NCBI RefSeq assembly: GCF_020193575.1
Contig: NZ_JADYVD010000006.1
Location: forward strand, 62,001-126,000
Length of the DNA: 64,000 bases
From: Ensifer sp. IC4062
Lineage (GTDB): Bacteria > Pseudomonadota > Alphaproteobacteria > Rhizobiales > Rhizobiaceae
Direction: 5' to 3'
The notes below the pieces were generated by a model. The model searched no databases, was not told the origin of the DNA, and was given only the letters and a program-made list of their open reading frames with translations. The position numbers and the translations under genes were made by a program. Of the stretch, positions 25,879 to 34,087 are shown piece by piece. Each line of letters starts with the position of its first letter. The stretch's first letter is position 1.

Positions 25879-26360
25879 TTCTGGCTTTCCTGCGTGCCGG
25901 GCGTGTCGGAAAGCTGAACCATCCAGCTGCCCTGCCGCCCCGTGTCGTATTCCTTAAATCCCATACGCTGGAAGCCCCGGGCAAAGCAGTCCTGCACGCC
26001 GGTGATCTTGAACTCGTTCTCGGCGACGCACATGTTGACCTCGCCGGTCCAGCGGCCGCCACGAGCCGCATCTTCCGCGTAGAGATAATAATATCTGGAT
26101 TGAAGTTCGCCCTCGATCAGGGTCGCGCAGGTCGTCGCCGGCACCTGCCACCAGCCCTCCGTCACCCAGCCTTCCTTGGCGCGGTAACCGATCGCCACGC
26201 CGACCAGCGTTTGCGTGCCGTTGCAGACACGAAAATCGGCGCGAGCCTCGGCAGCGACGATGAATGACGCAGAGCTTGTCAACAAAAACAGGAGGGTCGC
26301 CCAGAACGTTCCCAGGCGCATTTTCGCTTTGGAAAAAGGATATCTAGACACGGCTTCCAA
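25875..26360 (-). CDS. Exported DUF1036 protein
   Basis: A 161-residue protein with an N-terminal signal (LGTFWATLLFLLTSSASFIVAAEA) and a DUF1036 domain: FRVCNGTQTLVGVAIGYRAKEGWVTEGWWQVPATTCATLIEG, YYYLYAED, then a Cys in VQDCFARGFQRMGFKEYDTG. Four Cys in the mature part suggest disulfides. The function of the family is unknown. The start may be 26360 or MRLGTF at 26321. It forms an operon with pyruvate kinase, overlapping it by 4 bases, which is an odd pairing of a secreted protein and a glycolytic enzyme. Confidence 0.85.
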   Translation of the reverse strand: MEAVSRYPFSKAKMRLGTFWATLLFLLTSSASFIVAAEARADFRVCNGTQTLVGVAIGYRAKEGWVTEGWWQVPATTCATLIEGELQSRYYYLYAEDAARGGRWTGEVNMCVAENEFKITGVQDCFARGFQRMGFKEYDTGRQGSWMVQLSDTPGTQESQN

Positions 26361-26543
26361 CGGAACTCCGTTTTGATTTGCGTGGCACTTTCTTGCGATG
26401 CCCAGCCCCGAAAGTCAACGCAACACTAATCGATTACAATTGGCATTCTGGTGACAAAAGGCACAAGAGTTTCGCCTTTTTCTTGCGAATGGCCGTTGCG
26501 CATGCGATCACGAACCGGCGATCGCACATCAAGCAGGAGCGGC

Positions 26544-27338
26544 ATGCAGCGTTATTCCCCCTACGAGATCATTGAAGGCAATCCGGCGAATGGTCTCGTT
26601 CTTCTAGCCGACCACGCCATGAATCGTCTTCCACCGGAATACGGAAAGCTTGGCCTTCCCGACAGCGCCTTCACCCGACACATTGCCTATGACATCGGCG
26701 TCGAGCCACTCACGCGGGAATTGGCCGCGGCACTCAATGCGCCGGCCGTGCTCGGTTGCTTCTCGCGGCTGCTGATCGATCCGAACCGCGGCGAAGACGA
26801 CCCAACGCTGATCATGAAGATCTCGGACGGCGCGATCATCCCGGGCAATCATCCGATCAGCGACGAGGAATGGGAGAACAGGCTCAACCGCTTCCATCGC
26901 CCCTACCACCGCGCCGTTTCGCAAACTATCGCAGAGGCTGCGGCGGCAGGCGGCAAAGCGCCGTTGGTCATCTCGCTTCACTCCTACACGCCGGCATGGA
27001 AAGGTGTCGCCCGGCCGTGGCACGCCGCTGTGCTCTGGGACAACGATCCGCGCGCTGTGTTTCCGTTGATCGAACGGCTAGAAGCAACGGGCGATATCGT
27101 CGTCGGCAACAACGTGCCCTATGACGGGGCGTTGCGCGGCGATACCATGTATCGGCACTGCATGACGCCGGGCATTGCCCATGCGCTGATCGAGGTTCGT
27201 CAGGACCTGATCGCCGACGCGGACGGTGTCGCCGCCTGGGTCCGGCGCCTTGCCCCAATCCTCGCGGAACTCAACAGCTTGCCGACGCTGCACGACTATC
27301 AGCGCCACCCCTCGCGCACGGGTGCCTACGACGACTGA
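26544..27338 (+). CDS. N-formylglutamate amidohydrolase family protein
   Basis: A 264-residue protein of the N-formylglutamate amidohydrolase (FGase) family, which hydrolyses N-formyl or N-acyl glutamate-like amides in amino acid breakdown. Visible motifs are VLLADHAMNRLPPEYGKLGL near the start, SRLLIDPNRGEDDPTLI, VISLHSYTPAWKG and HALIEVRQDLI near the end. ATG 26544 has GGAG upstream and family homology; the frame is open further upstream. No hut genes are near. A second family member lies at 62424. Confidence 0.85.
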   Translation: MQRYSPYEIIEGNPANGLVLLADHAMNRLPPEYGKLGLPDSAFTRHIAYDIGVEPLTRELAAALNAPAVLGCFSRLLIDPNRGEDDPTLIMKISDGAIIPGNHPISDEEWENRLNRFHRPYHRAVSQTIAEAAAAGGKAPLVISLHSYTPAWKGVARPWHAAVLWDNDPRAVFPLIERLEATGDIVVGNNVPYDGALRGDTMYRHCMTPGIAHALIEVRQDLIADADGVAAWVRRLAPILAELNSLPTLHDYQRHPSRTGAYDD

Positions 27339-27340
27339 TG

Positions 27341-27443
27341 CTGCATGCTTCCTTGAATCGCACCGATTTGAGGATAAAAGCATGCAGCAATTCAAAGTGC
27401 CGCAGTGTCCTTTGCGCGTCCGATCAGACTCGCGGCGCTGCAG
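27341..27443 (+). repeat. R1 repeat, copy 6 (forward)
   Basis: Full-length: gcatgcttccttgaatcg/ccgatttgaggataaaagcatgc, ttcaaagtgccgcagtgtcc, cgcgtccgatcagactcgcggcgctgcag. Its last bases run into the Shine-Dalgarno of the DUF1244 gene. Confidence 0.85.
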
Positions 27444-27455
27444 GAGGAGACCAAC

Positions 27456-27761
27456 TTGACCGAACTCAGAGAGGATCAGCAGACCGCCTTCGAAGCCGCA
27501 GCCTTCCGGCGACTCGTGGCGCATCTGCGTGAGCGCAGCGACGTTCAGAATATCGACCTGATGAATCTTGCCGGCTTCTGCCGCAACTGCCTGTCCAACT
27601 GGTATCGCGAGGCGGCCGAGGCCTCCGGCATAGAAATGAGCAAGGAGGAATCGCGCGAGATCATCTACGGCATGCCGTATGACGAATGGCGTGCACGGTA
27701 CCAGACGGACGCATCCGCCGAGCAGAAGGCCGCCTTCGAGCGCAACCGCCCGAACGAATAG
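27456..27761 (+). CDS. DUF1244 family protein
   Basis: A 101-residue protein of the DUF1244 family: FRRLVAHLRERSDVQNIDLMNLAGFCRNCLSNWYREAAE is the conserved core with a CxxC-like CRNC, followed by EESREIIYGMPYDEWRARYQ. The function is unknown; the Cys pair suggests metal or redox chemistry. The start is TTG 27456, because AGGAGGAG lies 6 bases before it; the upstream in-frame ATG-like start at 27405 would place 17 residues inside the R1 repeat. The ribosome site itself abuts the repeat end. Confidence 0.85.
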   Translation: MTELREDQQTAFEAAAFRRLVAHLRERSDVQNIDLMNLAGFCRNCLSNWYREAAEASGIEMSKEESREIIYGMPYDEWRARYQTDASAEQKAAFERNRPNE

Positions 27762-27939
27762 CATTCCTCGCCATGCCACTTGCGCGGGGACGCGACGGCA
27801 GCGTAAGGCCGCATCGCACTTTCCGGCGACCGTGTTCTGGGAAATAGCGTCGTTGTTGCGCAATCGCCCTTGACCTCGGCGGCGCTTCGCGGCAGGTCAC
27901 AGCACCCAGAAAATTCATTCCCCATAAAAGGAGAAGACC

Positions 27940-28206
27940 ATGTCGGATGCTCACGGCGTCGCACGCGACCAGCTTCGTGCTTTCATCGAACGGATCGAAC
28001 GGCTGGAAGAGGAAAAAAAGACAATCGCGGACGACATCAAGGATGTCTACGGCGAGGCCAAGGCAATGGGCTTCGACACCAAGATCCTGCGCAAGGTTAT
28101 TTCCATCCGCAAGCAGGATCATGACGAACGCATGGAACAGGAAGCAATCCTCGACACCTACCTGCAGGCGCTGGGCATGGTTCCGGCAGCCGAAGACGCA
28201 GCATAA
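27940..28206 (+). CDS. gapR: GapR-type nucleoid-associated protein (DUF2312)
   Basis: An 88-residue DUF2312 protein. Caulobacter GapR, the family's best-known member, is a tetramer that binds AT-rich, overtwisted DNA ahead of replication and transcription and helps topoisomerases. The core [68 protein letters not shown] matches along its whole length, including the basic [13 protein letters not shown] stretch that contacts DNA. GGAGAAG precedes ATG 27940. It is a single gene. The 178-bp gap before it shows no gene. Confidence 0.88.
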   Translation: MSDAHGVARDQLRAFIERIERLEEEKKTIADDIKDVYGEAKAMGFDTKILRKVISIRKQDHDERMEQEAILDTYLQALGMVPAAEDAA

Positions 28207-28215
28207 GCTCTTCCG

Positions 28216-28306
28216 CGGCATGTTTCTGTAACCCGGTTCAAGGACAAAAGCAGGTAGCAATTCAAACTAGCGTCCTTTGCGCGTCTGATACGACGCGCGG
28301 CGCTGA
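28216..28306 (+). repeat. R1 repeat, copy 7 (forward, diverged)
   Basis: gcatgtttctgtaacccggttcaaggacaaaagcagg, caattcaaactagcgtcc, gcgcgtctgatacgacgcgcggcgct. The first dyad is degraded and the centre has a small deletion. It follows the gapR stop by 10 bp. Confidence 0.75.
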
Positions 28307-28320
28307 CGCGGATCTCAAAC

Positions 28321-28350
28321 AAAAGCCCGCCGACGCGTCGGCGGGCTTTT
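28321..28350. terminator. Bidirectional terminator between gapR and DUF882 gene
   Basis: A perfect 30-bp palindrome (15-bp arms aaaagcccgccgacg / cgtcggcgggctttt) with A4 before and T4 after, so it can end transcripts from both sides. The genes on the two sides converge here. Confidence 0.85.
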
Positions 28351-28390
28351 CCATTTTCTCAAGGCCGGCTTTTCTCAAGAAAAGCGGCGA

Positions 28391-30247
28391 TCAGTTGGTG
28401 CTGAACTTCTTCACTTCCATGAAGTTTACCGCGTTGCCGCTGAAGCGTCCCGTATCGACTACGCGCACACCACTCGTGAAGCCGGCGGCATAGACCGTTG
28501 TCGGTGCTGCGCGAAGCGTCTTGCTGACGAAGCGCGGTGCCTTGACCGGTTTTGACAGGGTGGCGACGCGGCCGGTCGAAAGGGCCCATTCCGAAATGAT
28601 CTTCTGCGTCAGCTTCGGTTCGGTGCGGACGGACGAACGGCTTGCCGCCTCGGCATCCTGTTTCTTCGGCCGGCTGCCCTTTGCCGAAACTTCAGCTTCC
28701 GTGTCGAAAGCGCTATCGAAGATCGATTCCTTCGAACTCGTAGCTGACCGGGGCGCATAGGCAGCCATTTCGATCGGCTGCGCAGCTGGTTCGGGCTCTC
28801 TCGTCGGCGCAGCAAGCGCCACGCGCGTCGCTGCCTGGGCAGCGGTCTCATGCGGCGCCTCGGCGGAGGCCAGAACCGGCCGATCCGCGAAAGCCGGAAC
28901 AGCAACGTCGGCTTCGGCAACGGCGGCGAGTGCGGCTTCTCCAGCCGGGCGCATCCCCGGGACCGGCACGAAACCGAGCGCCTGCGCATCCCCGGACGCG
29001 GGGTCGGTGGACGCCACAAGCGTTCCGTTGGCAATCAGTTGATTCATGTCGCGGCGGCCAAGCATCTGCGGGACCGGGACCTTCAACGTGCTGAGATCCG
29101 CATATTCCGATGGGACGGCCGGCGTCTGCTGCATGGCCGCGGCCAGCGCCTCCTGGGCGTTGTTTTGCGTGGGCGCGACGAGCGCAACCGCGACACCACC
29201 ATTGGCCGGCGCATCCTTGAAGGCCGGGCGAGCGGCCGGAACCGGCGCATTGATGTTCTGCTGCTCTTCCGCGGTCTCACCGGCGACCGAACCTGCGACA
29301 CCCGGAAGCGCTTCCTGCCCGGCCGGAGCAGATGCGGTCTGAGCCTTGACCGGAGCCTCGCTCTCGCCGTCGTCCGCCGCGCCGGCCGCGATTGCCGCTG
29401 GTTCTTCATCCTCGTCGCCGCCACCGCCGAAGAGCATGGCGAACAGATTGCCGCTGCGCTTGCCGCTGACGTCGCCCGGTCCCTTGGCACCGCCGCCGGC
29501 AACCTCGATGGCCGAGGCCCCGACGCGCCGCTTGTAATCGGCAACAGCCTGCTGGTAGCCCGGCAGCGGCTTGCCGTCAGACGGGACGTGCATGGTCTTG
29601 CCGTCCGGGAAGAGACGGGCGAGTTCGTTGCGGGTCATGCGCGGCCAAGCGCGCACGCCGCCGACATCCATGTGGACGAAAGGAGAGCCGGAGGTCGGAT
29701 AGTAGCCGACGCCGCCTACCTGGAACTTCATACCGATTTCGCGGAGCGTCTTAAGCCTCACGTCAGGGATGTAGAAATCCATCGCCTTGCCGAGCATGTG
29801 CTGGCTTTTCTTGGCGACACCCTTCGAGCGGGACCGCAGCATGTTGTTGGTGGTCGGCGAACGATAGGCGGAAACGACGTGGATATAGTCGCGCGAACCG
29901 CTCTTCTGGTAGACCTCCCAGACGAGATCAAGAAGCCGCGGATCCATCCTGGTCGGCTCGTTACGCCGCCAGTCGCGTAGAAACCGGTTGATCTGCTGCA
30001 ATCCTCTGGAATCGTAGCGGCCGTTGCGCTTGAAGGTGATCTGCGCCTTTTCTTTGGTATGGATGAAATAAAGCTTCAAGGTTCGGGTTTGGCCAGCCGC
30101 TTCGACGGGAGGTGCCATGCCGGGTGTAACGAGGGACGTCGCCAAGGCAATGGAGGCAAGAACTTGTGGCCCCTTGCGGGCAATCGCCGAGCAGACTCTG
30201 CGCGCTAAGAAGCCGAGCGGCTTCTTCAAACCGAACAAATTTGGCAT
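28391..30247 (-). CDS. Exported DUF882/M15 family peptidoglycan peptidase-like protein
   Basis: A 618-residue envelope protein. After a signal segment (to about residue 50, GMAPPVEAAG) comes a DUF882 domain at about 55-240, related to M15 murein peptidases such as MepK: VVSAYRSPTTNN, KKSQHMLGKAMDFYIP (zinc His and Asp) and SPFVHMDVGGVRAW (catalytic and zinc His), so the zinc site is intact. It probably cuts peptidoglycan cross-links. The last 350 residues are Ala/Pro-rich, low-complexity and poorly conserved, and could be a cell-wall or envelope tether. The promoter region has a 17-bp palindrome. Confidence 0.88.
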   Translation of the reverse strand: MPNLFGLKKPLGFLARRVCSAIARKGPQVLASIALATSLVTPGMAPPVEAAGQTRTLKLYFIHTKEKAQITFKRNGRYDSRGLQQINRFLRDWRRNEPTRMDPRLLDLVWEVYQKSGSRDYIHVVSAYRSPTTNNMLRSRSKGVAKKSQHMLGKAMDFYIPDVRLKTLREIGMKFQVGGVGYYPTSGSPFVHMDVGGVRAWPRMTRNELARLFPDGKTMHVPSDGKPLPGYQQAVADYKRRVGASAIEVAGGGAKGPGDVSGKRSGNLFAMLFGGGGDEDEEPAAIAAGAADDGESEAPVKAQTASAPAGQEALPGVAGSVAGETAEEQQNINAPVPAARPAFKDAPANGGVAVALVAPTQNNAQEALAAAMQQTPAVPSEYADLSTLKVPVPQMLGRRDMNQLIANGTLVASTDPASGDAQALGFVPVPGMRPAGEAALAAVAEADVAVPAFADRPVLASAEAPHETAAQAATRVALAAPTREPEPAAQPIEMAAYAPRSATSSKESIFDSAFDTEAEVSAKGSRPKKQDAEAASRSSVRTEPKLTQKIISEWALSTGRVATLSKPVKAPRFVSKTLRAAPTTVYAAGFTSGVRVVDTGRFSGNAVNFMEVKKFSTN

Positions 30248-30303
30248 TCAATCCCCGTCCGCCGGACAACCGTGCTTTGCTGTCTCACATGACTGTCAAA
30301 TAA

Positions 30304-30338
30304 GGTGACAGCATGGCAAATATGCCACAGTGGTCACC
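30304..30338. promoter_or_regulatory. Nested dyad upstream of the DUF882 gene
   Basis: ggtgac (30304-30309) pairs with gtcacc (30333-30338), and inside it tggca (30314-30318) pairs with tgcca (30323-30327). Either an operator or a hairpin in the leader. Confidence 0.4.
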
Positions 30339-30351
30339 GCCCCTTATAATA

Positions 30352-30368
30352 TAGTGAACAGTTCACTA
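30352..30368. promoter_or_regulatory. Perfect 17-bp palindrome, operator-like
   Basis: tagtgaac-a-gttcacta, a perfect dyad typical in size and shape of TetR-family operators, located 105 bp before the DUF882 gene start. No TetR gene is adjacent. Confidence 0.5.
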
Positions 30369-30427
30369 ACAAGGTCTAAACAGCGGTGCCCCAATTGTGC
30401 GGCTAATGAGTTGTGAATGCGTCGAAT

Positions 30428-31972
30428 TTATGCAGCCTCACGCAGCGGATCGTCTGGGTCGATGCCGTAATCCTTGAGCTTTCGATAGAGCGTTGAGCGG
30501 CCTATACCGAGTTTTCGCGCCACTTGACTCATCTGCCCACGATAGAACTTCAAAGCAAAACGAATCAGTTCTTCCTCGACCTCGGCCAGTTTGCGCACAT
30601 CGCCACCTTCATCGACGCTGGCGATGGTGTTCTCGAGACGATTGTCCGCGGCATGCTCGCGGGACGCCGGTTGCTCCGCGACCTTCAAATCGGCGCGCGT
30701 GACGGAAGGGTATTCGGCAACCGCCAAAGCACGCTCCGGTCCAGCCTCGCCCCAGGAGAAGCCGGAGCGATCGGCGACGACGTAGCCGGGGATCTGGGTC
30801 GCGACCTGCGGAAAATCCTTGACCGTGAGTTCATTGCCTTCCGCAAGCACCACCGCGCGGAAAATCGCGTTCTCGAGTTGGCGGATGTTGCCCGGCCAAT
30901 CGTAGGCCGTCAGCAGCGCCATGGCACCGCTCGACACAGTCAGCGGCTGATTGAGCCTCTGCTCGGCGGCAAAGCGCTCGACGAAGGCGCGCACCAACAC
31001 GGGAATATCTTCCTTGCGCCGGCGCAGCGCCGGAATGGTGATCGGAAAGACATTGAGGCGATAATAGAGATCTTCCCGGAACCGCCCTTCGCGCACCTCG
31101 TTGATAAGATCCTTGTTGGTGGCCGAGATCAGCCGCACGTTGACCTTCTGTGGATGACGCGCACCGACAGTCTCTATCTCGCCCTGCTGTACGGCGCGTA
31201 AGAGCTTGACCTGAACATCGAGCGGCAGATCGCCGATCTCATCGAGGAAGAGTGTTCCGCCATCCGCATCGACGAACTTGCCCGTGTGCTTTTCGGTTGC
31301 GCCGGTGAAGGCGCCCTTCTCGTGACCGAAGAGGATGCTTTCGACCAGATTGTGCGGGATCGCACCGCAATTGACGGTGACGAACGGCTTGCCGGCCCGG
31401 TCGCTTGCCGATTGGATCGCGCGCGCCACCATCTCCTTGCCGACGCCGGATTCGCCTTCAAGCACGATCGGGATATTGGACTGCGCGGCACGACGGGCAA
31501 GATCGATGACCCGGATCATCGCCGGGCTGGCCGAGACGATGTCGTCGAAACCAACCGCGCCCCCGCGTGACCGCCGCGATGTCTTCACCTTGCCGTCGCG
31601 ATGCGCCATCTTCAGCGCGTTGCCGATCGCGACCGCAAGCCGCTCCGGCGATACTGGCTTGACCAGGAAGTCGAAGGCCCCGGCCTGCATCGCCTGGACA
31701 ACCGTTTCGATACCGCCTTGCCCGGTCTGGACGATCACGGGCGTATCGACGCCTCGTTCGGCCAGCGCTTCGAGAAAGCCGTGTCCGTTCATCTCGGGCA
31801 TCAGGAGGTCGAGCAGGATGACGTCGATGATACCGCCCTTGCGCACCAGGATTTCGAGTCCGCTGCGCCCGTTGTCGGCGAGATGCGCGACGTGGCCCAG
31901 CCGTTCGATCATGTTCGTCAGCAACCGGCGCTGGACCGGATCATCATCGATGACAAGAATATGTGATGTCAC
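30428..31972 (-). CDS. Sigma-54-dependent response regulator (NtrC family)
   Basis: A 514-residue transcription activator. The receiver domain (1-120) has Asp pairs in VIDDDP, phospho-acceptor Asp in ILLDLLMPEMNG and Lys in FLVKPVSPE. The AAA+ domain (about 145-380) has Walker A GESGVGKE, the sigma-54-contact loop GAFTGATEKHTG, Walker B GGTLFLDEIGDLPLD and the arginine finger region (FREDLYYRLNVFPI). The C-terminal Fis-type helix-turn-helix is in SQVARKLGIGRSTLYRKLKDYG. It opens sigma-54 promoters when phosphorylated. Its sensor kinase is not next to it. The target is unknown. Confidence 0.95.
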   Translation of the reverse strand: MTSHILVIDDDPVQRRLLTNMIERLGHVAHLADNGRSGLEILVRKGGIIDVILLDLLMPEMNGHGFLEALAERGVDTPVIVQTGQGGIETVVQAMQAGAFDFLVKPVSPERLAVAIGNALKMAHRDGKVKTSRRSRGGAVGFDDIVSASPAMIRVIDLARRAAQSNIPIVLEGESGVGKEMVARAIQSASDRAGKPFVTVNCGAIPHNLVESILFGHEKGAFTGATEKHTGKFVDADGGTLFLDEIGDLPLDVQVKLLRAVQQGEIETVGARHPQKVNVRLISATNKDLINEVREGRFREDLYYRLNVFPITIPALRRRKEDIPVLVRAFVERFAAEQRLNQPLTVSSGAMALLTAYDWPGNIRQLENAIFRAVVLAEGNELTVKDFPQVATQIPGYVVADRSGFSWGEAGPERALAVAEYPSVTRADLKVAEQPASREHAADNRLENTIASVDEGGDVRKLAEVEEELIRFALKFYRGQMSQVARKLGIGRSTLYRKLKDYGIDPDDPLREAA

Positions 31973-32159
31973 GAAAGCCTCCTGCTCAGGACACGCGGTA
32001 CTCTTTGGCCAACCTCATGTGCCAAATCATGCCAGCTATTCGTGCCATAAAGGGCTGAACATCATGTTTTGAGAAACGCTTGCATTTTATCCATTGGCGG
32101 CGATAGCAATGGGGCCCATATGGCCTGCCGCTTCCGCCACGAACACGGGAAACTCGAAG

Positions 32160-34034
32160 ATGCCGCTATCCACCCGAAAGCCAGCCGCTTCCGCCGCTCA
32201 ATCCGCTCTTCGTGCGACGGCCGGACAGGCGCATGCCGCTGCCGCCGATCTCGGCGATCTGCCGTCCTGGCGGCTTGACGATCTTTACGCATCCGCCACG
32301 TCGGAAGCATTCCGCGCCGACGTGGCGAAGGCTGATGCCGACGCCATCGCCTTCGAGAACAAATGGAAAGGCAGGCTGACGGAGGCTGCCGGCAAGACCG
32401 GCGACGAGGGTATCGGTGCAGCGGTGAAGGAGTTCGAGGCGCTCGAGGATCTCATGGGCCGCCTCGCCTCCTTCGCGGGCCTTACCTATTTCTCCGACAC
32501 GTCCAAACCGGCGAACGGCAAGCTCTATGGCGACGTCCAGTCGAAGCTCACCGACATGTCGGCGCATCTTTTGTTCTTCTCGCTGGAACTCAACCGCATC
32601 GAGGACAGTATCATCGATGCGGCTCTGACGAAGGACAGCGTTGCGGCACACTACAAGCCGTGGATCCTCGACCTGCGCAAGGACAAGCCCTATCAGCTCG
32701 ACGACAAGCTGGAGCAGCTCTTCCTCGAAAAGTCGATGACCGGCGCGAGCGCCTTCAACCGCCTGTTCGACGAGACCGTCGCGGCGCTCACCTTCAGCGT
32801 CGACGGCGAGGCGCTTCCGCTAGAGGTTGCACTGAACCTTCTGCAGGACCCCTCGCCTGAGACCCGCAAGAAGGCGGCCATGGCACTCGCGGACACGTTC
32901 AAGGCGAACATCCGCACCTTCACGCTGATTACCAATACACTTGCCAAGGACAAGGAAATCTCCGACCGCTGGCGCGGCTTCGCGGATATCGCCGACAGCC
33001 GCCATCTCGCCAATCGCGTCGAACGGGAGGTCGTGGACGCGCTGGCCGCCGCGGTCAAAGCCGCATATCCGCGCCTATCGCACCGCTACTACGCCATGAA
33101 GGCGAAATGGCTCGGCATGGAGCAGATGGATTTCTGGGATCGCAATGCCCCGCTCCCCGAAACGCCAAACGCCATTATTCCGTGGAACGAGGCGAAGGAC
33201 ACGGTGCTCTCCGCCTATCACGCCTTCGCTCCGGAAATGGCGACGATCGCTCGCCGTTTCTTCGATGACCGCTGGATCGACGCACCCGTCCGCCCCGGCA
33301 AGGCTCCCGGCGCCTTCGCCCATCCGACGGTTCCTTCTGTCCACCCCTACGTGCTCGTCAACTATATGGGCAAGCCGCGGGACGTGATGACACTCGCACA
33401 CGAACTCGGCCACGGCGTGCATCAAGTGCTCGCAGGCGCTCAGGGTGCGCTGATGGCTTCGACGCCGCTGACGCTTGCCGAAACCGCCTCCGTCTTCGGG
33501 GAGATGCTGACCTTCCGCGCGCTCCTCGACCAGACCAAGGACAAGCGCGAGCGCAAGGCAATGCTCGCGCAGAAGGTGGAGGACATGATCAATACGGTCG
33601 TGCGCCAGATCGCCTTCTATGAATTCGAGCGTAAGGTCCACACCGCCCGCAAGGACGGCGAACTGACCGCCGACGTCCTCGGCGAAATGTGGCTCTCGGT
33701 TCAGACGGAAAGCCTCGGGCCCGCGATCCGGATCTCCGAAGGCTATGAGACCTATTGGGCCTATATCCCCCACTTCATCCACTCGCCCTTCTACGTCTAT
33801 GCCTACGCCTTCGGCGATTGCCTGGTGAACTCGCTCTACGCCGTCTACCAAAAGGCCGAGAAGGGCTTCCAGGAGAAGTATTTCGAGCTCCTGAAAGCCG
33901 GTGGAACCAAGCATCATTCCGAACTGCTGGCGCCCTTCGGCCTCGATGCGACCGATCCGTCGTTCTGGGCGCAGGGACTGTCGATGATTGAGGGGCTGAT
34001 CGACGAGTTGGAGGCACTTGATAAGGCAGCCTGA
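32160..34034 (+). CDS. pepF: M3 family oligoendopeptidase F
   Basis: A 624-residue cytoplasmic zinc metallopeptidase that degrades short peptides. The M3 zinc motif is MTLAHELGHGVHQVLAG near residue 415, with the third-ligand Glu in LTLAETASVFGE about 25 residues later. The N-terminal region (LPSWRLDDLYASATSEAFRADVAKAD) is the PepF lobe that closes over the cleft. ATG 32160 is chosen since the preceding 22 codons look non-coding; no strong ribosome site is visible. It is upstream of pabB on the same strand. Confidence 0.93.
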   Translation: MPLSTRKPAASAAQSALRATAGQAHAAAADLGDLPSWRLDDLYASATSEAFRADVAKADADAIAFENKWKGRLTEAAGKTGDEGIGAAVKEFEALEDLMGRLASFAGLTYFSDTSKPANGKLYGDVQSKLTDMSAHLLFFSLELNRIEDSIIDAALTKDSVAAHYKPWILDLRKDKPYQLDDKLEQLFLEKSMTGASAFNRLFDETVAALTFSVDGEALPLEVALNLLQDPSPETRKKAAMALADTFKANIRTFTLITNTLAKDKEISDRWRGFADIADSRHLANRVEREVVDALAAAVKAAYPRLSHRYYAMKAKWLGMEQMDFWDRNAPLPETPNAIIPWNEAKDTVLSAYHAFAPEMATIARRFFDDRWIDAPVRPGKAPGAFAHPTVPSVHPYVLVNYMGKPRDVMTLAHELGHGVHQVLAGAQGALMASTPLTLAETASVFGEMLTFRALLDQTKDKRERKAMLAQKVEDMINTVVRQIAFYEFERKVHTARKDGELTADVLGEMWLSVQTESLGPAIRISEGYETYWAYIPHFIHSPFYVYAYAFGDCLVNSLYAVYQKAEKGFQEKYFELLKAGGTKHHSELLAPFGLDATDPSFWAQGLSMIEGLIDELEALDKAA

Positions 34035-34087
34035 ACCGGCGGGTACGCCCCAACAGCCGGATGTTGAACGGACGACGACCAGCTTCG

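Noticed and set aside
26384..26399. Sigma-54 promoter-like TGGCAC...TTGC
   Set aside because: The GG-to-GC spacing is 9 instead of 10 bases, which sigma-54 does not tolerate well.
28850..29980. 376-codon open frame antisense to the DUF882 gene
   Set aside because: The composition (Arg/Gly/His-rich) is typical of the antisense of Ala/Pro-rich coding DNA.
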